A stretch of DNA of 64,000 bases, from the NCBI GenBank assembly GCA_026003175.1, contig BPGT01000001.1:658839-722838 (forward strand). Reading direction: 5' to 3'. A program made the position numbers and the translations under genes. The notes below the pieces were generated by a model, which did no database searches, had not been told where the DNA came from, and saw nothing but the letters and a program-made list of their open reading frames with translations. The first letter of the stretch is position 1. Each line of letters starts with the position of its first letter. The stretch is from Armatimonadota bacterium. GTDB lineage: Bacteria > Armatimonadota > HRBIN16. Shown one piece after another: positions 1-9,114 of the stretch.

Positions 1-2640
1 GAGTGGCATCCGTTTCAGCTCGCATTTATCCTGATGTGTCTGGATTCGGTTGCCAATCCCGAATCACATGATCGTGAAGTATGCGACCTGTTGTGGGTAC
101 CCACTGGAGCCGGTAAAACGGAGGCGTATCTCGCGCTGGCTGCTTTCACCATGGCTTACCGCAGGCGCAGAGCACTGAAGCGGGAGAAAGGTGACAGGAC
201 GGGCGCAGGTGTCGCCGTTATTTCGCGGTATACCCTTCGTCTGTTAACCATCCAGCAATTCCGTCGTACCCTCAAAATGGTGACAGCCTGTGAATACCTC
301 AGGGTATATGGTCTGGGCAAAAACAAATCCGTCGGCTGGCGACCAGAAAAGTGCAGCAGTATGACTGATAACTTCATCTGGGGTTCTTCCCGCTTCAGTG
401 CAGGATTATGGGTGGGAGGTGGTGTTACCCCCAACCGTCTACTCAAAACATGGGGAGGCGGCCGAGACATTTACGGAGCTGTTGAGATATTAACTGGCAA
501 AAAAGGAGAAGGAGAGCCGGCGCAGGTTTTGAACTGTCCAGCCTGTAACACTCTGCTGGCGTTTTCCGAACTTCCAGAAGGTGAACACATACTCTACTAT
601 GTTGTTAGCAAGCTGCCGTCCGATCCGCAAAGCCGGTCACTGCCTCAGCAGAGTACTTTTCAGGCAACCATTCGAGAGGTGCATATCCTGTCTTCGGGTT
701 TTAAGACACTGGAGGTTCATCTCTCATGTGAACAAAAAGTGACCGCGGACGAGGTCGATAGATGGTGGAAAGAGGAAGTGGAAAAGTGGCTCGGCCAGTC
801 AGGAGGCAGTGGAGCCTTTGCACGTGCATCACGCCCTGGCTACTTCGTACGCAGCTACGACAAAAAAAGTGGGAATTTAGAATGCTATGACTTTGACATC
901 TACTGTCCCAACCCGAATTGCCCGCTTCACATACCCTGGGTTGAGGGATCTCCCATGGGAGATTATCAGGCCTACCAGAATACGAATGTACGGCTCTGGA
1001 AACTTCCTGATGGTAATCGGAACATCTACCCGCAAGACCCCTTCAGGCGCGAATCGTCTTGCTATTCCGATAGAGTACCCATCCCTGCTTACACTGTAGA
1101 TGAGCAGGTGTATCATCGCTGTCCTTCCATCGTGATAGCAACTGTGGACAAATTCGCTCGACTCGCTTTCGAGCCCCGTGCGTCGGCGCTATTTGGCAAT
1201 GTGAGCCATTATCACTGCATCCGGGGTTATTATCGTCCCTGCGCTCATTCTGAAGGCAATAGAGAGCACCCGTCTCCTGTCGGCACCAAAAATGCACGTA
1301 ACTATATTTCCATCCCGCCACCTGACCCCCCGGACCTCATTCTGCAGGATGAGCTTCATCTCATTGAGGGACCGCTGGGAGGACTGGTGGGCATTTATGA
1401 GACTGCGGTGGACTTTCTTTGTTCTGGAACAGGGAATCATTCGCCGAAGTATATTGCCTCCACAGCCACAATCAGGCGAGCACAGGAGCAGGTCCGTTCT
1501 CTTTTCAGCCGCACACTGCAGATTTTTCCTCCGCCGGGGCTGAGGGTGGATGATAGCTTCTTCATCCACTTCACACGAGGGCATCCGCTTCGAGATAAAA
1601 ACCCGGGACGTCTCTACGTCGGCATCTGTGCGCCCGGCAGAGGACCACTGACGCCTGTTGTGCGCATCTGGGCGCGTTTGCTGCATACAGCTCAATGTTT
1701 ACTTCACGATACAAACCAGTCCAGAGTAGACCCATTCTGGACATTGACCGGATACTTCAACGCAATTCGCGAACTGGGTGGTGCCCGCGCTCTGTACCGG
1801 CAGGACATACCCCAGCGTTTGCAGGACATAGCGAACATGGAGAGAAGGGAGCCGAGACAAGTAGACGATACGAAAGTTCAGGAGCTCTCCAGCCGCACTC
1901 CGTCCGGTCATCTACCGGCAGTACTTGAAGCACTGGAAAGGCAGTGCCCTGATGCACCAGAGGCACTGTTTACCACTTCAATGTTTGGCACCGGTGTCGA
2001 TATTCCGCGCATCAGTCTAATGGTCGTTCATGGGCAACCGAAGACCACATCTGCGTATATCCAGTCCACAGGACGTGTGGGGAGGCGTACGGGCGCTCTG
2101 GTGGTCACCTTCCTGAGGGCAACCCGTCCCAGAGACCTCAATCACTACGAGTTCTTCTGCGGCTATCACGCCCAGCTGCACCGGTTTGTAGAGCCGATAT
2201 CGGTGAGCCCTTTTGCGCCAGGAGTTATCCTCCGTGCAGGTGGCCCTGTTGCTGTGGCAGTACTGAGAAATCAGCGGGGCACCACTGAATGGTATCGCGA
2301 GGGTGACGCTCACAAAATGGGTAAACAGAGGAACAGCCAGCATGTGCAGTCTCTGCCCGACCTGTTCGAAAAACGCTCCCAGAGCCAGTCTCCTTCTCGT
2401 CGTCCGCCGGTCAATTACGTTAAACAGCAGGTAGAAATGCTTCTCGACCGATGGCAGCAGGTTGCAGCCAGGCGGCAGACTGAGCTGACCTACGTGGAAT
2501 ACGTGATAAACAAAAAGCCGGAGCGTCACGTGGTTCTTGGTGATCCACAGCACCAGCATCGTAAAGACCTGGAAGTTGTATACGAGAACGCGCCACAGTC
2601 TCTGCGGGACATTGAAGAGACCTGTGGTTTTCAAACTTGA
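1..2640 (+). CDS. drmA: DrmA-type DISARM helicase, 5' end outside the window
   Basis: The reading frame is open from base 1 (its first in-frame ATG is at 34), so the N-terminus lies outside the window. A Walker A motif (WVPTGAGKTEAYLAL) is followed by a DELH box (LILQDELHL, about residue 445 from the first ATG), a STAT motif III (YIASTATIRRAQ) and a C-terminal helicase motif VI (YIQSTGRVGRR). Cys pairs (NCPAC, CPNPNC) in the insert may bind zinc. This is the SF2 helicase architecture of DrmA, which with DrmB forms the DISARM core complex that blocks incoming phage DNA. drmB starts 12 bases downstream after a strong GAGGAGG site, so the two are one operon. The family call rests on motif order and on drmB and drmC following. 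Confidence 0.88.
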   Translation, partial: EWHPFQLAFILMCLDSVANPESHDREVCDLLWVPTGAGKTEAYLALAAFTMAYRRRRALKREKGDRTGAGVAVISRYTLRLLTIQQFRRTLKMVTACEYLRVYGLGKNKSVGWRPEKCSSMTDNFIWGSSRFSAGLWVGGGVTPNRLLKTWGGGRDIYGAVEILTGKKGEGEPAQVLNCPACNTLLAFSELPEGEHILYYVVSKLPSDPQSRSLPQQSTFQATIREVHILSSGFKTLEVHLSCEQKVTADEVDRWWKEEVEKWLGQSGGSGAFARASRPGYFVRSYDKKSGNLECYDFDIYCPNPNCPLHIPWVEGSPMGDYQAYQNTNVRLWKLPDGNRNIYPQDPFRRESSCYSDRVPIPAYTVDEQVYHRCPSIVIATVDKFARLAFEPRASALFGNVSHYHCIRGYYRPCAHSEGNREHPSPVGTKNARNYISIPPPDPPDLILQDELHLIEGPLGGLVGIYETAVDFLCSGTGNHSPKYIASTATIRRAQEQVRSLFSRTLQIFPPPGLRVDDSFFIHFTRGHPLRDKNPGRLYVGICAPGRGPLTPVVRIWARLLHTAQCLLHDTNQSRVDPFWTLTGYFNAIRELGGARALYRQDIPQRLQDIANMERREPRQVDDTKVQELSSRTPSGHLPAVLEALERQCPDAPEALFTTSMFGTGVDIPRISLMVVHGQPKTTSAYIQSTGRVGRRTGALVVTFLRATRPRDLNHYEFFCGYHAQLHRFVEPISVSPFAPGVILRAGGPVAVAVLRNQRGTTEWYREGDAHKMGKQRNSQHVQSLPDLFEKRSQSQSPSRRPPVNYVKQQVEMLLDRWQQVAARRQTELTYVEYVINKKPERHVVLGDPQHQHRKDLEVVYENAPQSLRDIEETCGFQT

Positions 2641-2652
2641 GGAGGTAAGGAA

Positions 2653-4425
2653 ATGACCCAGCACATCAGGCGCTCGCAGTTCATCTATACATACGGTCCG
2701 GGTGCAATCATTGAAGGAATCAACGGACCGCGTCTCATTCCCCGCCCGGATAAAGGTCTGTTCCACGATTACAACCTGAAACCGGAGGATTTCGAGATTT
2801 CTGACCAGAGAGTTTCTCAGGGATTGCTGAGAGGAGCCAGGGTCTTTCGGTTGCCTTCCAATGCGGAACTGGGGCGTTTTGAAAAAGAAGCCATCTACAA
2901 AACGAAGATGTTTCCATCTTGGAGACTGTGCCCACAGGTTCACAAGGGCGGATTCTCAGCGCTCTATCAGGGCAGCAAGTGTCCTGTTTGCAATGCCAAA
3001 GGAGGTCATCACGAGGCAATACGTTTCGTCCTCGCCTGTCCAGAGGGACATCTGGATGATGTCGACTGGTATGATGTTGTGCATTCTGGAAAAAAATGTT
3101 CCGGTCGTCCGCGGTACTATAAGTGGTTCCAGACAGGTAGCAGCCTCAGCCAGGTACAGATTCAGTGTCCTGGGTGCAGCAAAAAAGTAAACCTGGGCTG
3201 GGCTTACAAGCAGCCCTGGAAATGCTCCGGTCGCTTTCCTGAAAGAAAGGATTTCGGCGTTGATCCTGTGGGCGGCAGATGCACCAAGCATGCTTTTATG
3301 ATTCAAAGGCAGGCTGCCAACCTGCGTATCCCTGAACTGTTTACCCTTTTTACCATTCCGCCGCGTGCTACCCGGCTTCATCATTTGCTCGAATCTCAAT
3401 CTATACGGACGGTTTGGGCTATGCATGACTATAATTTTGCCGACAAAGCTGACTTCATGAACGAACTCGACAAGCTGGTTCGCCACAATCTGTTAGAAAG
3501 TTCTGTGTACGAAGAGATCAATAATTACGGGTGGGAAGACATACAGCAAGCGCTGCAGCATCTCAGTCAGTCACCATCCTCGAACTATTCTGACCTGATC
3601 TCCGAAGAGTTCGCAGAGCTTCTCAAAGCGTCTATTCGTGGGTATCCTCCCAGCCGTGATCAATCTGGAGCCGTTCTTTTTGAAGTAGACCCCGGTAAGG
3701 TAGGGCGCGTACCGGGACCGCATGGGAAGTTGCGCTTCAGAGTAGCTCCCTTGCTGAGACTGAGAACGGTTACAGTACAGAAAGGTTACAGGAGGGAAGT
3801 GGGGGGCGCAGGTGATCCTCCTGCAGTTGTAGACGTATCGTTTACGGATAGAAACAATGTCAGATGGTATCCTGGAACGGAGTTTCTGGGAGAAGGAGTG
3901 TTTGTCTCACTGGAGGATGGTTCCATTGACTGTCAGAAAAAGGCTGTTGCGCAAAAGTGGATGGATGCGTATCAAAAAGAAAACAAATATCCTGAACACC
4001 TCTTTCGGGACGGGAGTAAGCGCGACGAGCTGCACCCGGTGTTTGTCTGGTGGCATACGCTGTCCCATTTCCTTATCAGGGCGATTTCTGTCGACTCCGG
4101 ATACTCCTCTGCCGCAATACGTGAGCGCGTTTACGTCAGCGTAGACAAATCAGTCGGGGGCATCGTGCTGTACGCCACCCAGCCGGGAAGCGAGGGTTCT
4201 TCTGGTGGGCTGATTTCTCTTGTACCTCACTTTGGCAGCATCTTGCAAAGAGCACTGGAAATGGCAGAAAACTGCTCGAATGACCCCCTCTGCCTAGAGA
4301 ACCATTTCCAATCAGGAAAGTATGGGGGAGCCGCCTGTTATGGCTGTGCGCTTATATCGGAAACCTCGTGCGAACACAGAAACCTGTGGCTGGACCGGGA
4401 GGTTTTGCTGGAGAACGCGCCATGA
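2653..4425 (+). CDS. drmB: DrmB, DISARM core protein with DUF1998 domain
   Basis: The 590-residue protein begins with the RRSQFIYTYGPGAI signature seen at the N-terminus of DrmB proteins. It ends in a DUF1998 region containing HPVFVWWHTLSHFLIRA and the Cys-rich GGAACYGCALISETSCEHRN. Further Cys pairs (CPVCNAKGG, CPGCSKK) suggest zinc-binding segments. In DISARM, DrmB partners the DrmA helicase to load on phage DNA; that role is family knowledge, not visible here. The start has GAGGAGGTAAGG immediately upstream. The stop overlaps the drmC start as ATGA at 4422-4425, which implies translational coupling. Length fits the family. Confidence 0.88.
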   Translation: MTQHIRRSQFIYTYGPGAIIEGINGPRLIPRPDKGLFHDYNLKPEDFEISDQRVSQGLLRGARVFRLPSNAELGRFEKEAIYKTKMFPSWRLCPQVHKGGFSALYQGSKCPVCNAKGGHHEAIRFVLACPEGHLDDVDWYDVVHSGKKCSGRPRYYKWFQTGSSLSQVQIQCPGCSKKVNLGWAYKQPWKCSGRFPERKDFGVDPVGGRCTKHAFMIQRQAANLRIPELFTLFTIPPRATRLHHLLESQSIRTVWAMHDYNFADKADFMNELDKLVRHNLLESSVYEEINNYGWEDIQQALQHLSQSPSSNYSDLISEEFAELLKASIRGYPPSRDQSGAVLFEVDPGKVGRVPGPHGKLRFRVAPLLRLRTVTVQKGYRREVGGAGDPPAVVDVSFTDRNNVRWYPGTEFLGEGVFVSLEDGSIDCQKKAVAQKWMDAYQKENKYPEHLFRDGSKRDELHPVFVWWHTLSHFLIRAISVDSGYSSAAIRERVYVSVDKSVGGIVLYATQPGSEGSSGGLISLVPHFGSILQRALEMAENCSNDPLCLENHFQSGKYGGAACYGCALISETSCEHRNLWLDREVLLENAP

Positions 4426-4916
4426 GTTCGTATCAGCTGCTGGTCACTGGAAGGTACTTCACCGGCCACGGATTTCGCGCTGTGCAACCTGTAGTTGACG
4501 AAATCATCTCGTCAGCGCAGGATGAGTTGACCATTGTCGCCTACCTTATTACGGAATCGGCTGCAGACCTGTTATTACAGACCGAACAGGCTGCGGCACG
4601 TGGTATTAGAGTAACCTTTATTCTGAACAAGCCATGGAACCTCCCTGAGTTTGTCCGAAAGAAACTGGCAGAACTGAAGGCATGCTCTCGACACCTGGAG
4701 ATTTATGCGTTCGACGATGCGGATGGCGGAGAACTTCATGCCAAGGTGGTTATCGCAGACAGAAAAAGAGCTGTCATAGGTTCAGCGAACTTATCGTGGG
4801 GTGGTATGGTTGCCAATCACGAAGTAGGAGTACTTGTGGAAGGAGAGCCTGTATGGGCGCTTGCTGATGTAATAGATAGACTTGCGAGCAATCTGCAAGT
4901 ATGGAACCCACAATGA
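4422..4916 (+). CDS. drmC: DrmC-like phospholipase D-fold protein of DISARM
   Basis: I chose the ATG at 4422, which overlaps the drmB stop (ATGA), giving 164 residues; an upstream in-frame start at 4368 would lie inside drmB. A single HKD motif is visible (H106, K108, D113 in ELHAKVVIAD), followed by GSANLSWGG, as in phospholipase D superfamily nucleases, which dimerise to build one active site. DrmC is the PLD-domain member of DISARM and is reported as dispensable for protection in at least one system. The protein seems short and holds little more than the PLD half-domain. Its 3' end abuts scpA, so no methyltransferase follows; any DISARM methylase must lie upstream of the window. Confidence 0.8.
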   Translation: MSSYQLLVTGRYFTGHGFRAVQPVVDEIISSAQDELTIVAYLITESAADLLLQTEQAAARGIRVTFILNKPWNLPEFVRKKLAELKACSRHLEIYAFDDADGGELHAKVVIADRKRAVIGSANLSWGGMVANHEVGVLVEGEPVWALADVIDRLASNLQVWNPQ

Positions 4917-4933
4917 ATGGAGGCTACTCGCTG

Positions 4934-5695
4934 ATGCCTTCCCTCGCTCCGATGGTGCTCCACCTGCCCATTTTCGAAGGTCCTTTAGACCTTCTGCTTC
5001 ACCTCGTGCGCGAAAACAAAGTGCCGATTACCGATATCCCTATCGCTGTCATCACCGACCAGTACCTGCAATACCTGCGCCTGATGGAGGAGCTGGACCT
5101 GGAAATCGCCAGCGAGTTTCTGGTGATGGCGGCGACGTTACTGGAAATCAAGTCACGCATGTTACTGCCTAAACCACCGCGCCCCAGCGATGAGGAAGAG
5201 GAAGAGGATCCCCGTGCGGAACTGGTGGCGCGACTGGTGGAGTATCAAAAATACAAAGCGCTGGTGGAAACGCTGCAAACGTGGGAGGCGGAGCGTAAAC
5301 AGTGGTTCTTCCGCAGCCCCGATGCGCCCCTGCCCGATTACGAACTGCCCATCCCCGTGGGCGAGCTCACACCGCAGCATCTATTGCGTGCGCTGGAGCG
5401 GTTGCTGGCGGAAGCGGTGGATGCGCCGCCACCCGCCATCCTGATCCCGCGCAAGAGGCTGTCCCTGCGTCTCAAAATCGTGGAGGTGTGGCGGCGGATA
5501 CAATCGGCGGAGGGTGGCTTGCGCTTCGAGGATTTACTGGATGCGCCATTCACCAGGTGGGATGTGCTGCTGACCTTTCTGGCGGTTTTGGAATTGATGC
5601 GGCAGGAGCGGGTGGAAGCGCGGCAAGAGCACCTGTTCGGCGAGATTACGCTGTGGGCGCGAAGGGAGGGAGCAGATGGACACTCTGCAACTTAG
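4934..5695 (+). CDS. scpA: Segregation and condensation protein A
   Basis: ScpA is the kleisin subunit that bridges the SMC heads in the bacterial condensin complex. The signature PIFEGPLDLLLHLVRENKVPITDIPI lies near the N-terminus, and a winged-helix end (RFEDLLDAPFTRWDVLLTFLAVLELMRQERV) closes the protein. Starts at 4901, 4913, 4934 and 4952 are all in frame. I prefer 4934 because GGAGG at 4919-4923 sits 10 bases upstream, giving 253 residues. The gene follows drmC with an 17-base gap (or a 4-base overlap if 4913 is used). It overlaps scpB by 20 bases at its 3' end, as usual for this pair. Confidence 0.92.
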   Translation: MPSLAPMVLHLPIFEGPLDLLLHLVRENKVPITDIPIAVITDQYLQYLRLMEELDLEIASEFLVMAATLLEIKSRMLLPKPPRPSDEEEEEDPRAELVARLVEYQKYKALVETLQTWEAERKQWFFRSPDAPLPDYELPIPVGELTPQHLLRALERLLAEAVDAPPPAILIPRKRLSLRLKIVEVWRRIQSAEGGLRFEDLLDAPFTRWDVLLTFLAVLELMRQERVEARQEHLFGEITLWARREGADGHSAT

Positions 5696-6227
5696 CCGCG
5701 CGTTAGAGTGCGTGCTGTTTGTGGCGACAGAGCCTGTGCCGATAAAGACGCTTGGTGAGGTGTTGCAGGCGGACGAAGAGCAGATTCAGTCTGCACTATG
5801 CACTCTGGAGGAGCGACTGCAGGAGAGCGGGCTGCAGCTGGTGCAGGTGGCAGGAGGCTATCAGCTGTGCACGCGCCCGGAGTTTGCGGAGGTGGTGGCA
5901 CGCTATCTGCAGCCGCAGCCGAGCAAGCTCTCGCGTGCCGCGCTGGAGACGGTCGCTATTATCGCCTACCGCCAGCCCATCACCCTGCCCGAAATCGAGG
6001 CGATTCGTGGGGTACAATCAGATGGCGTGATACGCACCCTGTTGCAACGGGGGCTGATTCAGGAGGTGGGACGCAAACAGACGGCGGGTAGACCGGTGTT
6101 GTACGGCACCACACCGCAGTTTTTGCACTATTTCGGTTTGAACTCTTTAGAAGAGCTACCCGAACTGGAGGAACTGAACGCCCCAGAGGGGAATCTGCTT
6201 GATGCGCAAAAGCAGGAGGAGCGGTGA
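5676..6227 (+). CDS. scpB: Segregation and condensation protein B
   Basis: ScpB is the winged-helix KITE protein that binds ScpA in the SMC-ScpAB complex. The 183-residue protein shows the family motif LETVAIIAYRQPITLPEIEAIRGVQSD, followed by LLQRGLIQEVGRKQTAGRPVLYGTT. The start lies inside the end of scpA, consistent with coupled translation. Size and motif order are typical, and nothing unusual was seen. Confidence 0.94.
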   Translation: MDTLQLSRALECVLFVATEPVPIKTLGEVLQADEEQIQSALCTLEERLQESGLQLVQVAGGYQLCTRPEFAEVVARYLQPQPSKLSRAALETVAIIAYRQPITLPEIEAIRGVQSDGVIRTLLQRGLIQEVGRKQTAGRPVLYGTTPQFLHYFGLNSLEELPELEELNAPEGNLLDAQKQEER

Positions 6228-6231
6228 AGCG

Positions 6232-7434
6232 GTGCGACAGGTCCTTATTCTCTCTCTCATCTGGTCTCTGATTGCAGGGGTGGCGCACGCCATCCCGCCG
6301 CCGATTTTGAAGGCGAAATCGGCTATTCTGGTGGATGCCGATACGGGGCAGGTGCTGTACAAACTGCGGGCGGACGAACGGCGTGCTATCGCCAGCACCA
6401 CCAAGATGATGACCGCTATCTTGCTCATCGAGCGGGGCAACCTGGATGACCTGGTGGTCGCCACCGAGAACGCCGTCCGCACGCGCTACGCCAACCTCAA
6501 CATGACGCCCGGTGAGACCATTCCCCTGCGCGATATGCTATACGCCATCATGCTGCGCTCTTCCAACGACGGGTGTGTGGCGGCAGCGGAGTACCTTTGC
6601 GGCACTGAACAGCGTTTCGTGGAGCTGATGAACGAGAAAGCGCAGGAACTGGGCTTGACGAACACGCACTTCGCCAACTCGCACGGACTGGACGACCCGA
6701 ATCACTACTCCACTGCACGCGACCTGGCGACGTTGGCTCGCTATTGCATCCGGAACCCGCTCTTTAACGAGATTGTGCGCACGCAGAAAGCACGTATCCT
6801 GCGCTCAGTCAACCAGCAGGATGTGGTGGTGACCACCCATGCGCACTGCCTGAAGCACCTGCCAGGAGCAGACGGCATCAAGACGGGCTACACGGCAAAA
6901 GCTGGCAGGTGTTTTGTGGGGTCGGTCACGCGCAATGGCTGGCGACTGATTTCAGTGGTGTTGGGCAGCACCGACGCAGATAAGGATACCCATGCGCTCA
7001 TCGAGTGGGCGTATAAACAATATACGCGCATTGACCTGGCGCAGGCGGGAGGTGCTGTTGGCGAAGTGAAAGTGGACGGCGCTCAGCCGGGTGCTGTGCC
7101 TGTGGTAGCAGCCGCGCCCTTGCGCGTCATCGTGCCGAGACGGTGGGAGGACAGGGTGAAGCCCGTACTGCAGCTGTCTGCCGCCAAGCCGCCTATCAAG
7201 CAGGGACAGCCATTGGGAGAACTGCAGGCGGTGCTTAACGGCAAGGTGGTGGCGAAAGTGCCTGTCGCAGCGGCGATGGAGGCGAAAATGGTCACCCGCC
7301 TGAGCCTCGCGCTGTGGGTGGTACTTGGCGCGCTCATCTGGGTAACCAATCGTCTTGTGCGGCAAGGGCTGCTGAACGGTTATCGCCGTCGCGCAGGTAT
7401 GCGCCGTTCGGGTACCATAAGATGGAGGGGATAA
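6232..7434 (+). CDS. dacA: D-alanyl-D-alanine carboxypeptidase (peptidase S11, DacA type)
   Basis: This penicillin-binding-protein-type enzyme trims the terminal D-Ala from peptidoglycan stem peptides. The three active-site motifs are visible: S55-T-T-K58, an SSN box, and KTG in DGIKTGYTAKAG. I chose the GTG at 6232 because it gives a clean signal peptide (MRQVLILSLIWSLIAGVAHA) and has AGGAGG about 12 bases upstream; in-frame starts at 6199 (TTG) and 6202 (ATG) would lie inside scpB. A hydrophobic stretch (LSLALWVVLGALIWVTNRLV) near the C-terminus should anchor the protein in the membrane. larE follows at once, with its start just past the stop. Confidence 0.9.
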   Translation: MRQVLILSLIWSLIAGVAHAIPPPILKAKSAILVDADTGQVLYKLRADERRAIASTTKMMTAILLIERGNLDDLVVATENAVRTRYANLNMTPGETIPLRDMLYAIMLRSSNDGCVAAAEYLCGTEQRFVELMNEKAQELGLTNTHFANSHGLDDPNHYSTARDLATLARYCIRNPLFNEIVRTQKARILRSVNQQDVVVTTHAHCLKHLPGADGIKTGYTAKAGRCFVGSVTRNGWRLISVVLGSTDADKDTHALIEWAYKQYTRIDLAQAGGAVGEVKVDGAQPGAVPVVAAAPLRVIVPRRWEDRVKPVLQLSAAKPPIKQGQPLGELQAVLNGKVVAKVPVAAAMEAKMVTRLSLALWVVLGALIWVTNRLVRQGLLNGYRRRAGMRRSGTIRWRG

Positions 7435-7436
7435 AG

Positions 7437-8291
7437 ATGCTGGGTTGGCAGGAGAAAGAGCAACGCTTATTCGCCATCCTGCGCGAGATGGGCAGTGTGG
7501 CTGTAGGATATTCGGGCGGCGTGGACAGCACCTACCTGATGCACGCGGCGCACGAGGTGCTGGGCGAGAACGCGCTGGCGGTTATCGGCGATTCGGAGGC
7601 TTTCCCCGCCGGCGAGATCGAAGAGGCACGCCGATTGGCGGAGGAGCGCGGCTGGCGCTACGTGGTCGTACGCACACACGAGCTGAGCAACCCGCACTTC
7701 CGGGTGAATAACCCCGACCGCTGTTATCACTGCAAGACCGAGCTGTTCGGGGTGATACGGCAGATAGCAGACGAGCATGGCATCAAGTGGGTGGCGGATG
7801 GTTCGCACGCAGGCGACGAAGGCGACTACCGTCCCGGAATGCGTGCGGCGGCGGAGAAGGGCGTGCGCAGCCCTCTGCGCGAAGCGGACTTTACCAAAGA
7901 GGACATCCGCCAGGCAGCGCGGGCGGCAGGTTTGCCCAACTGGGATAAGCCATCGTTTGCCTGTCTCTCCTCGCGCTTCCCGTATGGCACAACCATCACC
8001 CCTGAGCTGCTGGCAAAGGTGGATGCGGCGGAGCGGTGCTTGCGCGAGCTGGGTTTCCGACAGTTCCGCGTGCGCCATCACGATACCATCGCTCGTATCG
8101 AGGTGGAGAAGGCGGACCTCGCCCGCGTGGTGGAGCTGGCAGACATCATCGTCACCCGATTCAAGGAGATTGGTTACCTCTATGTGACGTTAGACCTTGC
8201 AGGCTACCGTACGGGTAGCCTCAACGAGCCACTGCGCAAGCAGGGCGTTATCCCCGTCAGCGCGATTGGAGTGGTAGCGCATGGACGTTAG
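7437..8291 (+). CDS. larE: LarE, sulfur transferase for nickel-pincer cofactor synthesis
   Basis: LarE is a PP-loop ATPase that adds sulfur to the pyridinium dicarboxylate precursor of the nickel-pincer nucleotide cofactor used by lactate racemase-type enzymes. The PP-loop motif is VGYSGGVDSTYLMH. C176 in KPSFACLSSRF is at the position of the sacrificial cysteine known in LarE, and C96/C99 (RCYHCK) add a CxxC. Three such cysteines in some LarE proteins hold a [4Fe-4S] cluster, so a catalytic rather than sacrificial mechanism is plausible here. The start has GGAGGGG six bases upstream. larB overlaps its end by 11 bases. Confidence 0.9.
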   Translation: MLGWQEKEQRLFAILREMGSVAVGYSGGVDSTYLMHAAHEVLGENALAVIGDSEAFPAGEIEEARRLAEERGWRYVVVRTHELSNPHFRVNNPDRCYHCKTELFGVIRQIADEHGIKWVADGSHAGDEGDYRPGMRAAAEKGVRSPLREADFTKEDIRQAARAAGLPNWDKPSFACLSSRFPYGTTITPELLAKVDAAERCLRELGFRQFRVRHHDTIARIEVEKADLARVVELADIIVTRFKEIGYLYVTLDLAGYRTGSLNEPLRKQGVIPVSAIGVVAHGR

Positions 8292-9036
8292 CGCGCTGGA
8301 AGGGATTCTGCAGGCGGTGCGTGCGGGCACGCTGTCGGTGGAAGAGGCATTGCAGCGTATGCGTGCTCTGCCCTATGAGAATCTGGAGTTCGCTCGTATC
8401 GACACACACCGCGCCCTGCGCACCGGTTTCCCCGAGGTGGTATTCTGCCAGGGAAAGACGCCGGAGCAGGTGCTGGCGATTTTAGAGCGGCTGAGCAACC
8501 GCCATCGCAAGGTGCTGGCTACCCGTGCCACCTCCGAACTGGCGGCGATAGTGAAAGAGCGTTTCCCCCGTGTCCGCTATCATGAGGTGGCGCGCATCCT
8601 GGCGCTGGGCGAAGGTGAGCCAGAGAGCGAGATACCGCAAGAGCGCTACGTGCTGGTGGTGGCGGCGGGCACATCCGACCTCCCTGTGGCGGAAGAGGCG
8701 GCGGTGACCGCTTCCGAGATGGGAAGTCGCGTAGAGCGGTTGTACGATGTGGGCGTTGCCGGTCTGCACCGACTCCTGTCGCAGTCGGAGAAGCTGTTTG
8801 GGGCGCACGTGCTGGTGGTGGTAGCAGGGATGGAGGGTGCATTGCCCAGCGTGGTAGGGGGGCTGGTCAGCCGTCCTGTGATCGCCGTGCCGACCAGCGT
8901 GGGCTACGGGGCGCACTTTGGAGGGCTTGCGCCGCTGTTAACCATGCTCAACTCCTGCGCGCCTGGCGTAGCGGTGGTCAATATCGATAACGGCTTCGGT
9001 GCAGGCTACCTGGCGCACCTGATTAACTGCGGATAG
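8281..9036 (+). CDS. larB: LarB, nicotinate dinucleotide carboxylase/hydrolase for pincer cofactor
   Basis: LarB carboxylates and hydrolyses nicotinic acid adenine dinucleotide in the first step of nickel-pincer cofactor synthesis. The C-terminal half has the PurE-like fold signature: VLVVAAGTSDLPVAEEAAVTA, VLVVVAGMEGALPSVVGGLV, and the tail NSCAPGVAVVNIDNGFGAGYLA. Its 251 residues match the family. It overlaps larE, so the two are co-translated. larC (nickel insertion) and larA (racemase) are not in the window. Nothing followed in the next 250 bases that would extend the operon. Confidence 0.92.
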   Translation: MDVSALEGILQAVRAGTLSVEEALQRMRALPYENLEFARIDTHRALRTGFPEVVFCQGKTPEQVLAILERLSNRHRKVLATRATSELAAIVKERFPRVRYHEVARILALGEGEPESEIPQERYVLVVAAGTSDLPVAEEAAVTASEMGSRVERLYDVGVAGLHRLLSQSEKLFGAHVLVVVAGMEGALPSVVGGLVSRPVIAVPTSVGYGAHFGGLAPLLTMLNSCAPGVAVVNIDNGFGAGYLAHLINCG

Positions 9037-9114
9037 TGTTTTGCCGAGAAAGAACCTGGTATATTCGCGCTAACCAACAAAATCTGATTGTCGCAGGATG
9101 ACACTGGCGAGTTT

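Noticed and set aside
2017-2943. A 308-codon minus-strand frame opposite drmA and drmB
   Set aside because: It is a shadow frame across the end of drmA and start of drmB with no ribosome-binding site and no domain.
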